Source: Posidonia oceanica
Taxonomy: Eukaryota; Streptophyta; Magnoliopsida; Alismatales; Posidoniaceae
Length of the DNA: 64,000 bases
NCBI GenBank assembly: GCA_037176725.1
Contig: JAZBRS010000026.1
Span: 150,423,501 to 150,487,500 of the forward strand
Direction: 5' to 3'
The position numbers and the translations under genes are program-made. Under the pieces are notes generated by a model. It was not told the DNA's origin. It made no database searches and saw only the letters and a program-made list of their open reading frames with translations. Within the stretch, counting starts at the first letter, position 1; each line of letters opens with the position of its first letter. Below, piece by piece: positions 22,592-33,230 of the stretch.

Positions 22592-23598
22592 TGTTCAATG
22601 TAAAATCGAAGAAACTTTAAATCCACAAGTGCACAGTGCCAACACATAGCAAGTGCAAGTAGGAGTCAAACAACAAGACTTGGTCTCGTTTCTCAAAATC
22701 TCGACGCAAATAGTCAATCGAAGAAGAACGTAAATTGGTGGAGAGAGTTGTTTACACTAATAAAAGCAAGATAAAAACTAAAAGAACATAACTACACGAA
22801 ATTATTCTAAATTATGAAAGCAATAACATGATTAAATCTAAACTAATAGTAAAGACAATGACTAAATTAAAGGAGGTAGAAGAGATGCAGAAGAACAACA
22901 AATCTTAGAGAGAAAATGAAATTACCATTGCTTGAAATTCGATATTACAAAGCTTGTATGAAAGAAAAGACAAGAAGAACCTATATCCTAAGTTACACCA
23001 GAGAATTCCACACATGCAAGAGAGGAAGAAGGCCCTAGAGAAGAAGTATACAAAGTAGAAGCTTCCCCCCCAACACCTTGGGTCTATCTATAGACTTACA
23101 AGGTTAATCCCCGTTCGGAAACAAATCCGATTTAAATGACAAATATTCAATTCAAATACATAAAAGATACGTCATTATCTTGATCTACACGGAAGAATCA
23201 ATAAAAAAATATCAAATCCAGGCACCTAGGAGGCTCCCGTATCTCGCAGATTGCGCTGATTCGCGATCTCGTATTTATTTGAATTTTATCCCGTATTTGT
23301 TGAGAACTTGATTTTTGAGATTTGCCTTTCGTGAGTACCTCCGACTGATTTGTGTCCAATTTTTGCTTCTCCTTTATTAATTTATCTAATTACCTGGTTC
23401 CTGCACAAATTGCATAAACACCCTCGAGAAGCATTATTTATAAACGTGAATGGGAATAACATATGCATAAATTATGTGACTATCACTTTGACTGAATGCT
23501 TTTAATAAATTCCTGAAAGGATTAGTCCGGAAGCACATATATTTATGCAAATAGATATGACAATTTGGTCTATGAATTACATAATTATGCACTCATCA
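22592..23598 (-). mobile_element. 3' LTR of the minus-strand Athila remnant
   Basis: Reading minus, it begins TGATGAGTGCATAATTATG directly after the polypurine tract at 23599. Near its far end is GCACTGTGCACTTGTGG, matching the GCACTTGCGG near the end of the element N LTR. The left boundary (22592 or 22599) is uncertain. Confidence 0.65.
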
Positions 23599-23640
23599 AA
23601 TACCCCCAAGCCTACCTTTTGCTAGTCTCTGAGCAAAACA
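23599..23640 (-). promoter_or_regulatory. Polypurine tract of the Athila remnant
   Basis: On the minus strand GACTAGCAAAAGGTAGGC then TTGGGGGTATT precedes the LTR, nearly the same as in element N. This fixes the orientation of the remnant. Confidence 0.7.
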
Positions 23641-24939
23641 ACTAACAACGGAATACACAACAAAGGTAAGGTGGTTAAGTGCAAATATCTACAATAGCTC
23701 ATTCCTTTTCCCCTTGAGTTCTGACTTTCCGTTTCAGGAAACTTGATCTTAGGACGCACTTGACAGCATTTCGCTTCGATTTGACTCACCAAGGTCCTAC
23801 TCTCATTATGTGATCACTCAACAAGAGAACTTCTCTCAATTGTATGAACAATAGAAATGTTCACACTAAGTCAATTAAGCACGGATCACAAAAGAGAAGA
23901 TCTTCTGAAATAGGAAACAAGTCTCTTTAATAAGGATGGGGTAGAACCTAAGTCTTCTCACCTTTTCTATCATGGCACACTTAACTTTTAAACAATTAAT
24001 GATGCAATGGTGGTGGTGATGATGAAGTGATAAAGTAGATGAAAGATGGAAGTGATAATTATGAGACTTAGAAATCTTTTCTAATAATTATGATCCTTTT
24101 TTTTGTGCAATCTCTTCAAAAACATAATTTCTTTTCTTTCTTTTTTTTCTTCTTTTTCTTTTTTCCTTTTTTTTTTTTAGAATTGCAACACCAGAAGAGA
24201 ATGTTTTGGACTTTATTTATTTTTCTTTCCTTATTCTCATAACAATGTAGTGGTGGGTGATATGCGGTGAATGGATGGTTAGATGGTGATAAAGTATGGA
24301 TTTGGTGGTGGATGGTATGATTAGTTGTTTTCAAGCTAAGTGCACTAGTCAAGATCAAACTACAAGTCAAAGATAACTATCCTGATGTCATCCTTAGAGG
24401 CAGAAAAATTGGAAGATCCTTAGTCAAGAAGAGAGGTTTGAGTAGCTCTTCATTCTACTCGGAATTTATGCAGAAGAGATTACTCAAAGGACAATCAAGG
24501 GCCAAGAATATCTCACATAGGTGAATCTTCACTAATGGTCAATTGAGTCCCTTAATCAAGTATCTTTCCACCTTGGTCGAACTCAAGTGCTTCCTTGCAT
24601 CTTATTGTACTTATCCACCAAACCCTAGCTTTTCATCCTATATTAGTCACAAAGCAAGGGTTTTTTTTTTTTTTTTTTTTGAAAGCAACAATTTGATACA
24701 AAAGACTACCAATACCCCCAAACCTAGATCATGCAATGTCCACATTGTATGTTATGAATAATATTAAGAGGAAGAAGTTACCAGATCTGGAGTAGTAGAT
24801 GTTGTATCGAAAACAACTGAAAAGAAAACATCGGATTTATTTAGCGAAGAGGGTATAGAAATCTTTTTTTCACTCTCTTTTTTTTATTCCTTTTTTTTTT
24901 GGGTTTTTTTTTAAAGAGAACAAAAGATACTAAGGTATG
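23641..24939 (-). other. 3' noncoding region of the Athila remnant
   Basis: AT-rich, with a long T/C run at 24125-24178 and T-runs at 24660-24680, 24860-24915. No coding frame is supported. Confidence 0.5.
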
Positions 24940-25445
24940 TAAAAAGGCTCTTGGAGATATAGCACATGTTCATCCTCAGGGGGCATCTCTAGGAAGGACT
25001 TTAAGCACTAACCATTGACTTTGAAAGTCTCACCATTTGTGGGATTTTCAATGTCTACAGCACCATGATGGTGCACGACCTTCACAATGAAAGGTCCGGT
25101 CCAACGAGATCGCAGTTTACCCGGAAAGAGATGTAATCGTGAATTGTACAGTAAAACTTTTTGACCGGGCTCAAAAGTCTTGCGCAGGATGTGTTTATCA
25201 TGAAAGACCTTAGTCTTTTTCATGTAGATCCAAGCATTTTCATATGCCTCTAAGTGAAGCTCAACCAACTCAGATAGTCGGAGCTTCCTCACATTTCCTG
25301 CATTAGTCACATCCATGTTGAGTTGTTGAAGGGCCAATCGGGCTCGATGTTCTAACTCCACTGAAGATGACAAGCCCTACTGTAGATCAGTCGGTAAGGG
25401 GACATCCGTATATTGGTTTTGAAGGAGTCATAGAGCCCAACCCAA
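24940..25445 (-). pseudogene. Athila integrase C-terminus, truncated and broken
   Basis: Reading minus, [15 protein letters not shown] (about 25410-25370) is the characteristic Athila phrase usually ending in GKACHLP. It is followed in a shifted frame by [15 protein letters not shown], then the C-terminal GPF-type domain ([29 protein letters not shown]). A TAG near 25010 falls on the Gln that normally follows FKVNG; after it CLKSFLEMPPEDE continues. The catalytic core and everything upstream are absent. Confidence 0.8.
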
Positions 25446-25859
25446 TCGCAACAGTACAAAAACAAAGCCCAACAAAAATTTAAAACATAATTAACAATTA
25501 CAACAACATGCCTCAAAATTTTCTTTGAAAACATTTATTAAAATCATGGGCTAAAGCACAATATGCCCCAAAACCAACAATAGAAACCACATCGGAAAAC
25601 AAGCCTAGGAGAGCAACCTAGACCAAAATCGGTAGACCGAAAATCCCATCGGTCGATCGAAAATCCCTGATTCGGTGGAACCAAATCCACTAATCGACCG
25701 GTCCAGCCCAGGAATTGGCAGACCGACATCCCATCGGTCGACCAAAAATCCCTGATTCGGTGGAACCAAATCCACCGGTGGACCGATCGAGCCCTGAAAA
25801 TGGCAGACCAACCGAATTCAGGTTCTAGTCTAAATTTGACTGAAAAATGGGAAACCGAT
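25446..25859. repeat. Unrecognised flank with an 85-95-bp repeat and GGTCGACC-type inverted words
   Basis: Two units (about 25630-25715, 25716-25805) share CCCATCGGTCGA, AAAATCCCTGATTCGGTGG and AACCAAATCCAC. Words such as CGGTCGACC are self-complementary. The layout recalls the word clusters of LTR4 but with a different word. The last five bases, CCGAT, may be a target-site duplication of LTR4. Confidence 0.5.
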
Positions 25860-27128
25860 TGTAGTAATCCTGAATTTCTGATCATCCATGCACGATGCCA
25901 AAGCTCACGTGCACCGATCAAGATAGGCTCACTATATGCGGTGGGATCCGTGGGAAGAAACTTGACTCGGAAACGCTGACAAAAGAAGAAAAGAAGAAAA
26001 AAGAAATGATAAGACAAATTGGAGTCGCCACCATGTCTATTAAGTTGGGAGACAAGGAAAATCGAGGGAAATGCATGAAAAGACATGCAAAACCGGATGC
26101 AAGGAGGGTGCAAAGGGATGCGACGCAATGCAATGCAATGCCATGCTATGCTATGCTATGACTCGTGCCTAGGATGAAGGAAAGGTCATTGCGGGCCAAG
26201 AGAAAGGGTAAGGACTTTTGTTACGCACGGGAAAAGTGTTAGGCACCCCCAATACGTCCGAGAATCGATCTTTCTTAGGCAATCTCGCTCGTTAATGCAA
26301 GAAGATGCTTGCCTAGTGCTTAAATGCAATGAATGCCTGATTACTATGCATGGAAAATAAACATGCTATCTATGTGCTCAGCAACGCTGCTAGTGTTCCG
26401 AACTGGGCGAATCCTGGTTCGTGAGAACTCATAGGCAGTAAGCATCATTGCCCTAATGCAAATGCAGGTGATAAGACAAAACTGTGGGGAAAGCTATGCG
26501 ATGCAAGCGACATGCAAGGGATAAAGCAGAAGCGGGCATAGAAAACGATGCAAACAGTAAGAAAATGGTGCGGAAAATGATGCAAAAGTGGTGCAGAAAA
26601 TGGTGCAAGCACGGAAAACGATGCAAAAGTACGGAAAACGATGCAAGCGAGTGATATGCAAAAGAGAAAGTGAAAGCGAGTCTGAGGCGAAAACCACAGG
26701 AAAGCGTGCAAGGTGAGGTGCAAAATCAAAACAGGGGGCAGGCAGCGTGCACAGGTGTTACAGCATGCATAAGAAGCAATAAAACGCGGAAAACGGCGAA
26801 TGGAACCAAATCAGCGTTTTATAAACCAAGTTCAGCCAACTGCAAGCGTTGGACGCAGCAACTTCTGCGCCCAACGTTGGATGCTGGCATTGCTGGCGTC
26901 CAACACCTGCTGGAGGCAAACAGCATGCAGTTTTAAAAAGTTGATGCATTCTAGCTATATGAATGTGATGCAGATGCAGTGGAATGGGTGCATGACATGT
27001 AGAGCAATCAGGACAGCAAATCAGAAACAAGCTTAGAACAGGATGCAAGCAAAGATCAGCATTTAAACAAGCAGGGCATTGGACGCCCGATGGCATGGTG
27101 TCCAACGTTAGATGCCAGAGAGACTAGC
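25860..27128 (-). mobile_element. LTR4, 3' part, minus strand
   Basis: Read minus it ends GGATTACTACA at 25860, the same end as the E3 LTR, and carries the conserved 3' domain: primer-like GGTGGCGACTCC (about 26022-26033), CCTAACACTTTTCCC variant (26229-26255), hairpin (26397-26425). A degenerate TTTTGCAT/GCACC stretch (26540-26660) and word clusters at 26845-26911 and 27076-27113 follow. E2 interrupts it at 27128 and it resumes at 54743. No primer site adjoins its end, so it is a 3' or solo LTR. Confidence 0.82.
27124..27128. repeat. Target-site duplication CTAGC, left copy of E2
   Basis: CTAGC precedes TGTTGACACC here and follows ATTACTACA at 54743-54747. Removing E2 gives GAGAGACTAGCGTCCAACAC, which also occurs uninterrupted in the same LTR at 55570-55589. 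Confidence 0.92.
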
Positions 27129-29092
27129 TGTTGACACCCCATCTTGACAGGCTTGGACCATTTGGGACCTTCTGGTGACTTCTGGATCTAAACCTAGGTC
27201 AAAACAACCCCCAACCCTCTTCATCTCACCCTTCAAAACAAGCCTAACTTGACCTAAGCCTACACCTTCTTCCCAAGCCCAAAACCTGCCCAAAAACCAT
27301 AGGAAAACCCATCAACCCCTGCTTAGCAAACCTACCCAAACACCTAAAAACTTTCAGCCCAAAACCATTCCCAAAAACCCTAGAAAACTTAGGTGAAACC
27401 ACCCTTTTTCTACACCTCAAAACCCCTCCAAAACTTGCTCAAAATCAAACCAAAGCCCTAGAACCAACACTAGAAACCCTAGGCTACACAATCCCCAATT
27501 TTCACCCCATTTCAAAACCTTTAAGCCTTCCTTTTACCTAAATTATCCTTTTCTCTCTCCTGGATTATCCTTTTCTCTCTCCTCTCTCTCTCCTGATTAT
27601 CCGCCCTCTTTTCATCCCCTTCTCTCTCTTTCTCTTGCCTGGCTGTGGGCCCCCTTTGTGCTTCTATCTCTTCTCTATCTTATTTCTATTTTTACCTTAT
27701 TTTTAGCATTTTCCCTGACTTTTAAAAAATTGTTTTCCCCCAACTCATCTCTTTCCCCTTTATTCCCCCTTTTTCTCTTTTCTTCTTCCTTCTCTTTTCC
27801 TTTTTCCTTCTTTTACTAAAATCCATAAAAAAACCCTTAAAAATCCCTAAAACTCTAAAACTAAAGAGAAACAAACCAGAACCCTAAGAAAAATAATTAA
27901 AAATACTAAATAAACAATTGAAAACCTAAACCCAACTAAAATTAGCTAAAATGGAAAATCAATGAGTGTAACCTAAAAAATACAAAATAACCAAAAGAAA
28001 ATGCTGTAAAATCAAGGAAAAAACTAAAATATAATCAAAACCAACCAAAAGTGAAAACCCTATCAAAATAATCTAAGAACAAACCCTAAGAAGAAGTAAA
28101 ACAATTAAAAACACTAAGACAAATAATTAATGAAAAAAAACTTAACTAAACAAACCTAAGAAGAACAACTTAAGAACTTAATTAAAAAGAAAATGAGAAG
28201 CAAATTAAAAAGATTTTAAAACACTTAATCCATCAAGAAGAAACTTAACTAAAAAACATCAAGAAAACTTAACAAATAAAAAATCAAAAGTGTAATTCAA
28301 AAAAAGACTTAAGAAGAATCCTAAAAAGACTAAAATCAAAAGCCCAAAACTCACTCTAATTAATATAAAAATAAATCTTAAAAAATCCTAATTAACATCC
28401 CAAATGCTTAACAAGAAAAACACAATTAAAAAAATAACTTAATAGGCTTAACAAACACTTAATCAAAATGGAAAACAAATTAAAAACGAAGAAAACCCTT
28501 AAAACCCTAATCAAACCCAAAACCCCTCTAAAATCAGAATTAATCAACTAAAAACAGTCATTAAAAATTTAATCAAGATCCTGACTCATAACATAATCAT
28601 TCTAATATTTTTACTTATTTTTATTTTATTTTTACCTAATTTATTTCTCCTCTTTTTCTCCTCTCCTTCTCCCTTTCTTCCTATTCTTTTTCTTTTTTTC
28701 GCTGGGCCAAGTCCAGCCCGTCCACCTTCCTTCTTTCTTTTCCTTTTTGATTTTTTTTCTCCTCCGGTTCGCGGCCCGGCCCACTTCCCTCCTTCTTCCT
28801 CTTCCTCTTCCTTCTTCTTCCTCTGCATTTTTTCCTTCTCCTCCCGCGAGCCTACAACACTCCCTCTTCTTTTTTGAATTCGATTCTCCCCCTCCATCAG
28901 ATCAGCACCAGTTCACCTCAGCCTCCTCTTCTTTCAGCGGCTTTTCCGGGAGGCATTTACTGCCTGTCATCTCGCCGGCTGCTCGTCTCCCTCAGCTGCA
29001 GTGGATGGCGCCGGTGGAATTTGAATTCTAGAGCGCGCGAGCAAGCCGGAGAGCAGCAGCTAAAGCCTTAGCTTTCGACCCCCTTCAATGCT

Positions 29093-30125
29093 CTTTTTTG
29101 CCATCCGAGAGAGAGAGCTGAAGTCCAGAGAGAACTCCCAAGCAAACCTCCTGCTTCTCCCTCTGAATTCCACAACATTTCCCCTTCTTTTTCTCCCTGA
29201 AACCAAGCCCGTTCCAGCCGCTCTTTCCTTGCGTTCCCATCCCCCGATCTCACCCAGCACATCAGTACCTTTTCCCCTCCATTTCCCGGCCTTTCCACCT
29301 CAGAACCACCCCCGACTCCACCTGAAGAGACACCACAGAACCCATCACTTCTCATTTCAGAATTGCCTTCACCACAGACCGTCCAATCTTCCCAAATCTT
29401 CCTAAGATACTCGCCTGAACTCCACCTCCCCAAGGCACCCGACCTTCAGCCCAGCAACCCACCACCGCACCTACCCGCCACTTCAAACACCTGCAATCCC
29501 CTCTGACCAGAAAACCCACCAACTTGCAAACTCCACCCTCAGCCTCCCAAAACCCAATTCAACCGCCCAGAAACGTTCACCAGACCTCCAGCAACCTTCC
29601 AGAGGGTCCTATCCGGCCTGAGGAGCAGCGGACACTCCCCCCGGTCTCCGGCTGCCTCTGTGAACCCACAATCAGCCGAATCTTCCTCCGGTCTTCGCAG
29701 CAGCCGTCCAACCATCCGGGAAGCACCGGAAGGCTCCGTGGAGGCGATCCCAATCCTCGCGAGCAGCAGACGGCGCCCGCAGCGACCAGACGAGCTCCAC
29801 CGGTGACCTCTGAAACCACCTGCGTCGGGAGGACTTCTCAGACGCGGAGACAGGTAACTCTTTATCCCCTTAGCCTAATCTTCCTCCCCTCTTGCTTTTC
29901 CCCCCCTTAGAATAGGTTTTTCTTCGCTCCTGCGCCGAGTCTGCTCCGGCCAGAGCCGTCTTCTCCGGCGAGCCTCTCCGTGCGTCCCTCCGCTCCGATC
30001 AGCAGAACAGCGTTCCAACAGCACCCTCCGGTCCGCACGAGTCTCAGGAACACGCTCCGGTCTTCAGATCGCCGTGTCGTCGCGCCGATCACCCGGAACG
30101 CGCTTCTGAAGCTCTACAGACCTCC
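29093..30125 (+). promoter_or_regulatory. GC-rich, ATG-free leader block in the E2 LTR with donor-like site at 29853/29854
   Basis: This 1033-nt stretch has no ATG on the plus strand, whereas the rest of the LTR is dense with GCATG and TGCATG. Within it GACAG/GTAACT (29849-29859) is a donor-like site followed by a C/T run ending CCCCCTTAG at 29910. It may be the transcribed 5' exon of the element; the promoter would lie upstream. The 3' LTR repeats it at about 50726-51758. Confidence 0.45.
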
Positions 30126-30339
30126 GATGGCTTCTCCGGCTCGCTCCAGCCCGCGTCGAGCTCCGCCGAACGTCGTTCGACCTCCGTCAGGACCTGGAGA
30201 TGCCTCCCCGCCGGCCTACGCTGCTCCACAATCCCTGTGCCGGCGTTCATGGATGCTGGCAGCTTGCTGCTACAGTGTCCATGGCCGTCGGCCATTACAC
30301 TGTTCCTTTATTTTCCAGATATCTAAGTTTTTCGTTAAA

Positions 30340-31300
30340 TATTGCATTTCTGGTCTGAGTTCTTGTTATTTTGCATTCCAGTCCTTTATTTGATTTAATC
30401 TGCTGATTTCTGAACTGAAACTATATTAAATTGCATGAAATGTTTGTAGTTTTGCTTAATTGCATGCTGATCCATTTACTGTGCTTTCCTTCAGTAATAA
30501 GTTAGACTTTGGCCCTCCAGTTTTTGATTTTTGCACATTGGTCCTGCAGTAGCTTAATTTAATTTAATGCTTGAATTTTGCCATATGAAATTGCATTCTG
30601 GGTCCCCTTTATTTTCAGTATTTGCATCCTGATCCTCTGTCCTGTAGAACTTAGGTTTTATTTTTCATTTTTGCTTGTTGCATTGCATTTTCCCCCCTCT
30701 GTTTTCTGATTTTTGCATGTAGGTCCTTTCTAATGCACAATAATCATTTTAATGCATATTTAGCTTATTAAATTGCATTTTTGACCTTGCATATTTTAAA
30801 AATTGCATGTCAGTCCTCTGTCTGCCCCCTTAATGCATATTTTGCTTCAAAAATTGCATTTTTGACCCTGCATGATTTGAAAATTACACATAGGTCCTCA
30901 GCATGCTTATAAAAATCATTTAAATGCATATTTTGCTTCAAAAATTGCATTTTTAGCCCCATATGTTTGAAAAATTGCATGTAGGTCCCCCATTTGCATT
31001 CCCAGACTACTTAGGACCCTGTTTTCCTGGAAAAATTGCATTTCAGACCCTAATGGTTTCAAAATTGCATCTTCAACTTGCCACATGTTTTCAAAGCTTG
31101 TCCTGATGCATACTCCTTTTGGAAAATTGCATTTGAAACCCTGTCCTTTGCAAAATTGCATACAGACCCTCCTTTTTTTCAAAATCCTTGCATAAAAGCC
31201 CCAAACTTTTCAAAACCTTTGCATTTAGACCCCCATCTTTTCAAAAATTGCATTTGAACCCCCAACTTTCTGAAAAATCCCTCCTGAGTCTTTTCTTGCT
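30340..31300 (+). repeat. Degenerate TTGCATTT...GACC phrase array in the E2 LTR
   Basis: AAATTGCAT followed within about 10 nt by GACC, GGTCC or AGTCC recurs more than a dozen times at uneven spacing of 40-70 bp. It is T-rich and noncoding. The same zone is at about 51970-52930 in the 3' LTR. Confidence 0.6.
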
Positions 31301-32045
31301 TTCTGCATGCATTTGCATTCATGCATTCTAGCTTTTTGCATCCTCTGCACACACTTAAAGCTTCTTTAGCTCCCATTTACATGGGAGGACCTGTCTGCAC
31401 ACCCCTAGGACTTCCTGAACACTTAGATCTGTTCTTCTCCCCTGTTCTGGCCCCTCTGCCTTGGAGCTGCGATATCTTCTAATCCGGCCGTTGGATCTTC
31501 TCAAACAAACTACCCAGACGACCCCAGCGAGGCGCTCTTCAGCATGGTCCAAGCAGATTTCAGATCAGGCTTCAGATTTCCCAGGTATGTCTTCCTGAAC
31601 CCCTGCACAGCATTCATTTGCACATCATTTGCATTGCATGCATCGTTTTCGCTTTTTGCTTCTTCGAGCATGTAGAATAGGACTTCCTCCTCTTATCCAT
31701 CAACTCCGTTCCTCGTTTCGCGTATTTCCAAGTGTTTTGTGTTGTGTTTCCCCTGGATTCACCACTTATTGCGACTTTCTTCCACCTTTTCCACGATCCG
31801 ATCGCACCGCGAGCTTTGGGCAGCGTGCGAGACACATCGTGGAGCGGTTTAGTGGAAAACAGTCACAAAGCAGTGGTAATCCCTCCACTTGCTTGTTCTC
31901 CCCAGTGTAGGTCTTCACACCTACTCTGCGTGGCCCTTAAACAGTGCCTGTCCTCACACACACACTGTTTACTTCTACTTTCGCTTCCCTTGATCTTTTT
32001 TCCTTGCATTTGCATCTGCATGGTTTTGCCGAGGTTTTATTCCGT

Positions 32046-32405
32046 CTTTTGGCACCGTTCTGCGTGCCCGCTTTGTCTTTGGTACCGTTTTGCGTGCCCG
32101 CTTCGCTTTTGGCACCGTTTTGCGTGCCCCTTCGCTTTTGGCACCGTTTCGCCTGCCCGCTTTGTTTTTGGCACCGTTTTGCGTGCCCGCTTCGCTTTTG
32201 GCACCTTTTTGCGTGCCCGCCTCGCTTTTGGCACCGTTTTGCGTGCCCGCTTTGTTTTTAGCACCATTTCGCGTGCCCGCTTTGTTTTTGGCACCGTTTT
32301 GCGTGCCCGCTTTGTCTTTGGCACCGTTTTGCAAGCCTGCTTCGCTTCTGGCACTGTTTTGCGTGCCAGTCTTGTTTTCTTGCACCGTTTTGCGTGCCGC
32401 TCTCG
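32046..32405 (+). repeat. 30-bp tandem array in the E2 5' LTR
   Basis: About twelve units of TTTTGGCACCGTTTTGCG plus TGCCCGCTTYGY. Because 30 is a multiple of three, long open frames appear in several frames; they are an artefact. The 3' LTR array (53677-54068) has one extra unit. E3 and LTR4 have only degenerate sequence here. Confidence 0.9.
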
Positions 32406-32429
32406 TTTCTTGCATTGTTTCGCGTGTTT

Positions 32430-33079
32430 TACGCCGTTTTCTCTTGCATGTCGCTTGCTTTGCTTGGTTTTATAGTTGTTTTGCTTTTTCGCTTGCATTT
32501 GCATATAGGGCAGTGATGCTTACTGCCTGGAGTTCTCACGAACCCGGTTTCGCCCGGTTCGGAACACAGACAGCGCTGCTGAGCACTTAGACAGCACGTT
32601 TACTTTCTTGCATTGCATTCCACCACTTAGAGCACACCTATGAGCATTCATTCTGGCATTCATTGGCATTCAAGCATTCAAATCTGCATTTCCCTGCGTA
32701 TGCGAGCGTAAGCCTAGAAAGACCGATTCTCGGGCGTGTCGGGGGTGCCTAACACCTTCCCCGCGCATAACAGGAGTCCTTGCCCAGTCTTTTGGCCCGC
32801 AATGACCATATCGCCCTTATCCTAGGCATGAGTCATCTCATTTGCATGTATTTGCATTTGTTTTCCTTTGCATTGCTTTGCTTTGCATTTCTTGCTTGGT
32901 TTTGCGTGTCAATTCACACATTTCCCTCGGTTTTCCTTGTCTCCCGATAATAGACTCGGTGGCGACTCTGATTTGTCTTATCTTCTTCTTTTCTTCCTTT
33001 TTAAGTGTTTTCGAGTTGAGCCCTCCTCCTCGGACCATCGCCGCTAATAGTAAGCCTGATTCTGATTGGGATTACTACA
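32430..33079 (+). promoter_or_regulatory. Conserved 3' domain of the E2 LTR
   Basis: Shared in order with LTR A, E1, E3 and LTR4: GCATTGCTTGGTTTT-like start, TGATGCTTACTG, a hairpin CGAACC...GGTTCG (32538-32562), AGCGCTGCTGAGCAC, AGAAAGACCGATTCT, GGGGGTGCCTAACACCTTCC (from 32741), AATAGACTCGGTGGCGACTC (32949-32968) and the LTR end. LTR bodies otherwise differ widely, so this part is under constraint or exchanged. It may hold RNA 3'-end or strand-transfer signals (inference). Confidence 0.6.
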
Positions 33080-33080
33080 G

Positions 33081-33098
33081 TGGCGACTCTGCTGGGGA
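33081..33098 (+). promoter_or_regulatory. E2 primer-binding site 1
   Basis: TGGCGACTCTGCTGGGGA, one base after the LTR end. It differs from the E3 site at two positions. This is the expected location for first-strand priming. Confidence 0.85.
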
Positions 33099-33212
33099 TG
33101 CTAGACTCCGGCTTTCGCCTTGGCTTTCGCATTTCACATCTTTGTTTGCCTTTGTGTTTTGTCTGCCTTGTTTGCTTGCTCGCCTGTCTGCTTTGCCCAG
33201 CGAAGTCGACAG

Positions 33213-33230
33213 TGGCGACTCCGCTGGGGA
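33213..33230 (+). promoter_or_regulatory. E2 primer-binding site 2 (duplicate)
   Basis: TGGCGACTCCGCTGGGGA lies 132 bp after site 1 and is one mismatch from the E3 site, closer than site 1. Flanks also repeat: ACAG before it, and GAGTCCGGCTTTCGCCTT after it against GACTCCGGCTTTCGCCTT after site 1. Confidence 0.8.

Larger units (their letters stand above)
22592..25445 (-). mobile_element. Truncated Athila-lineage element, minus strand
   Basis: Read on the minus strand: integrase end (about 25440 to 24940), 3' noncoding region, polypurine tract and a 3' LTR (23598 to about 22592). Everything upstream of the integrase end is missing; the sequence stops matching near 25445. The remaining copy cannot move. 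Confidence 0.75.
27129..33079 (+). mobile_element. E2 5' LTR
   Basis: 5951 bp, TGTTGACACC to ATTACTACA. Zones: C/A-rich start (27129-27540), very A-rich noncoding (27800-28560), pyrimidine-rich then GC-rich (28620-30300), TTGCAT-phrase zone (30340-31300), 30-bp array (32046-32405), conserved 3' domain (32430-33079). It differs from the 3' LTR by scattered substitutions, a small indel near 28800 and one array unit. Confidence 0.95.

Noticed and set aside
24116..24370. Lysine-rich ORF on the minus strand
   Set aside because: Produced by a long T/C run in the noncoding 3' region of the Athila remnant.
28586..28897. Lys/Glu-rich minus-strand ORF in the E2 LTR
   Set aside because: A pyrimidine-rich plus strand gives a Lys/Glu-rich minus-strand translation; low complexity only.
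29524..29910. GC-rich 128-codon ORF in the E2 LTR (also 51157-51543)
   Set aside because: The peptide is Pro/Ser/Arg-rich without a domain, has no ATG start, and openness is explained by low stop frequency in GC-rich sequence.
32046..32600. Long overlapping ORFs in several frames and on both strands (also 53365-54250)
   Set aside because: They come from a 30-bp tandem repeat, which keeps any stop-free frame open. The peptides are simple repeats and match no domain.
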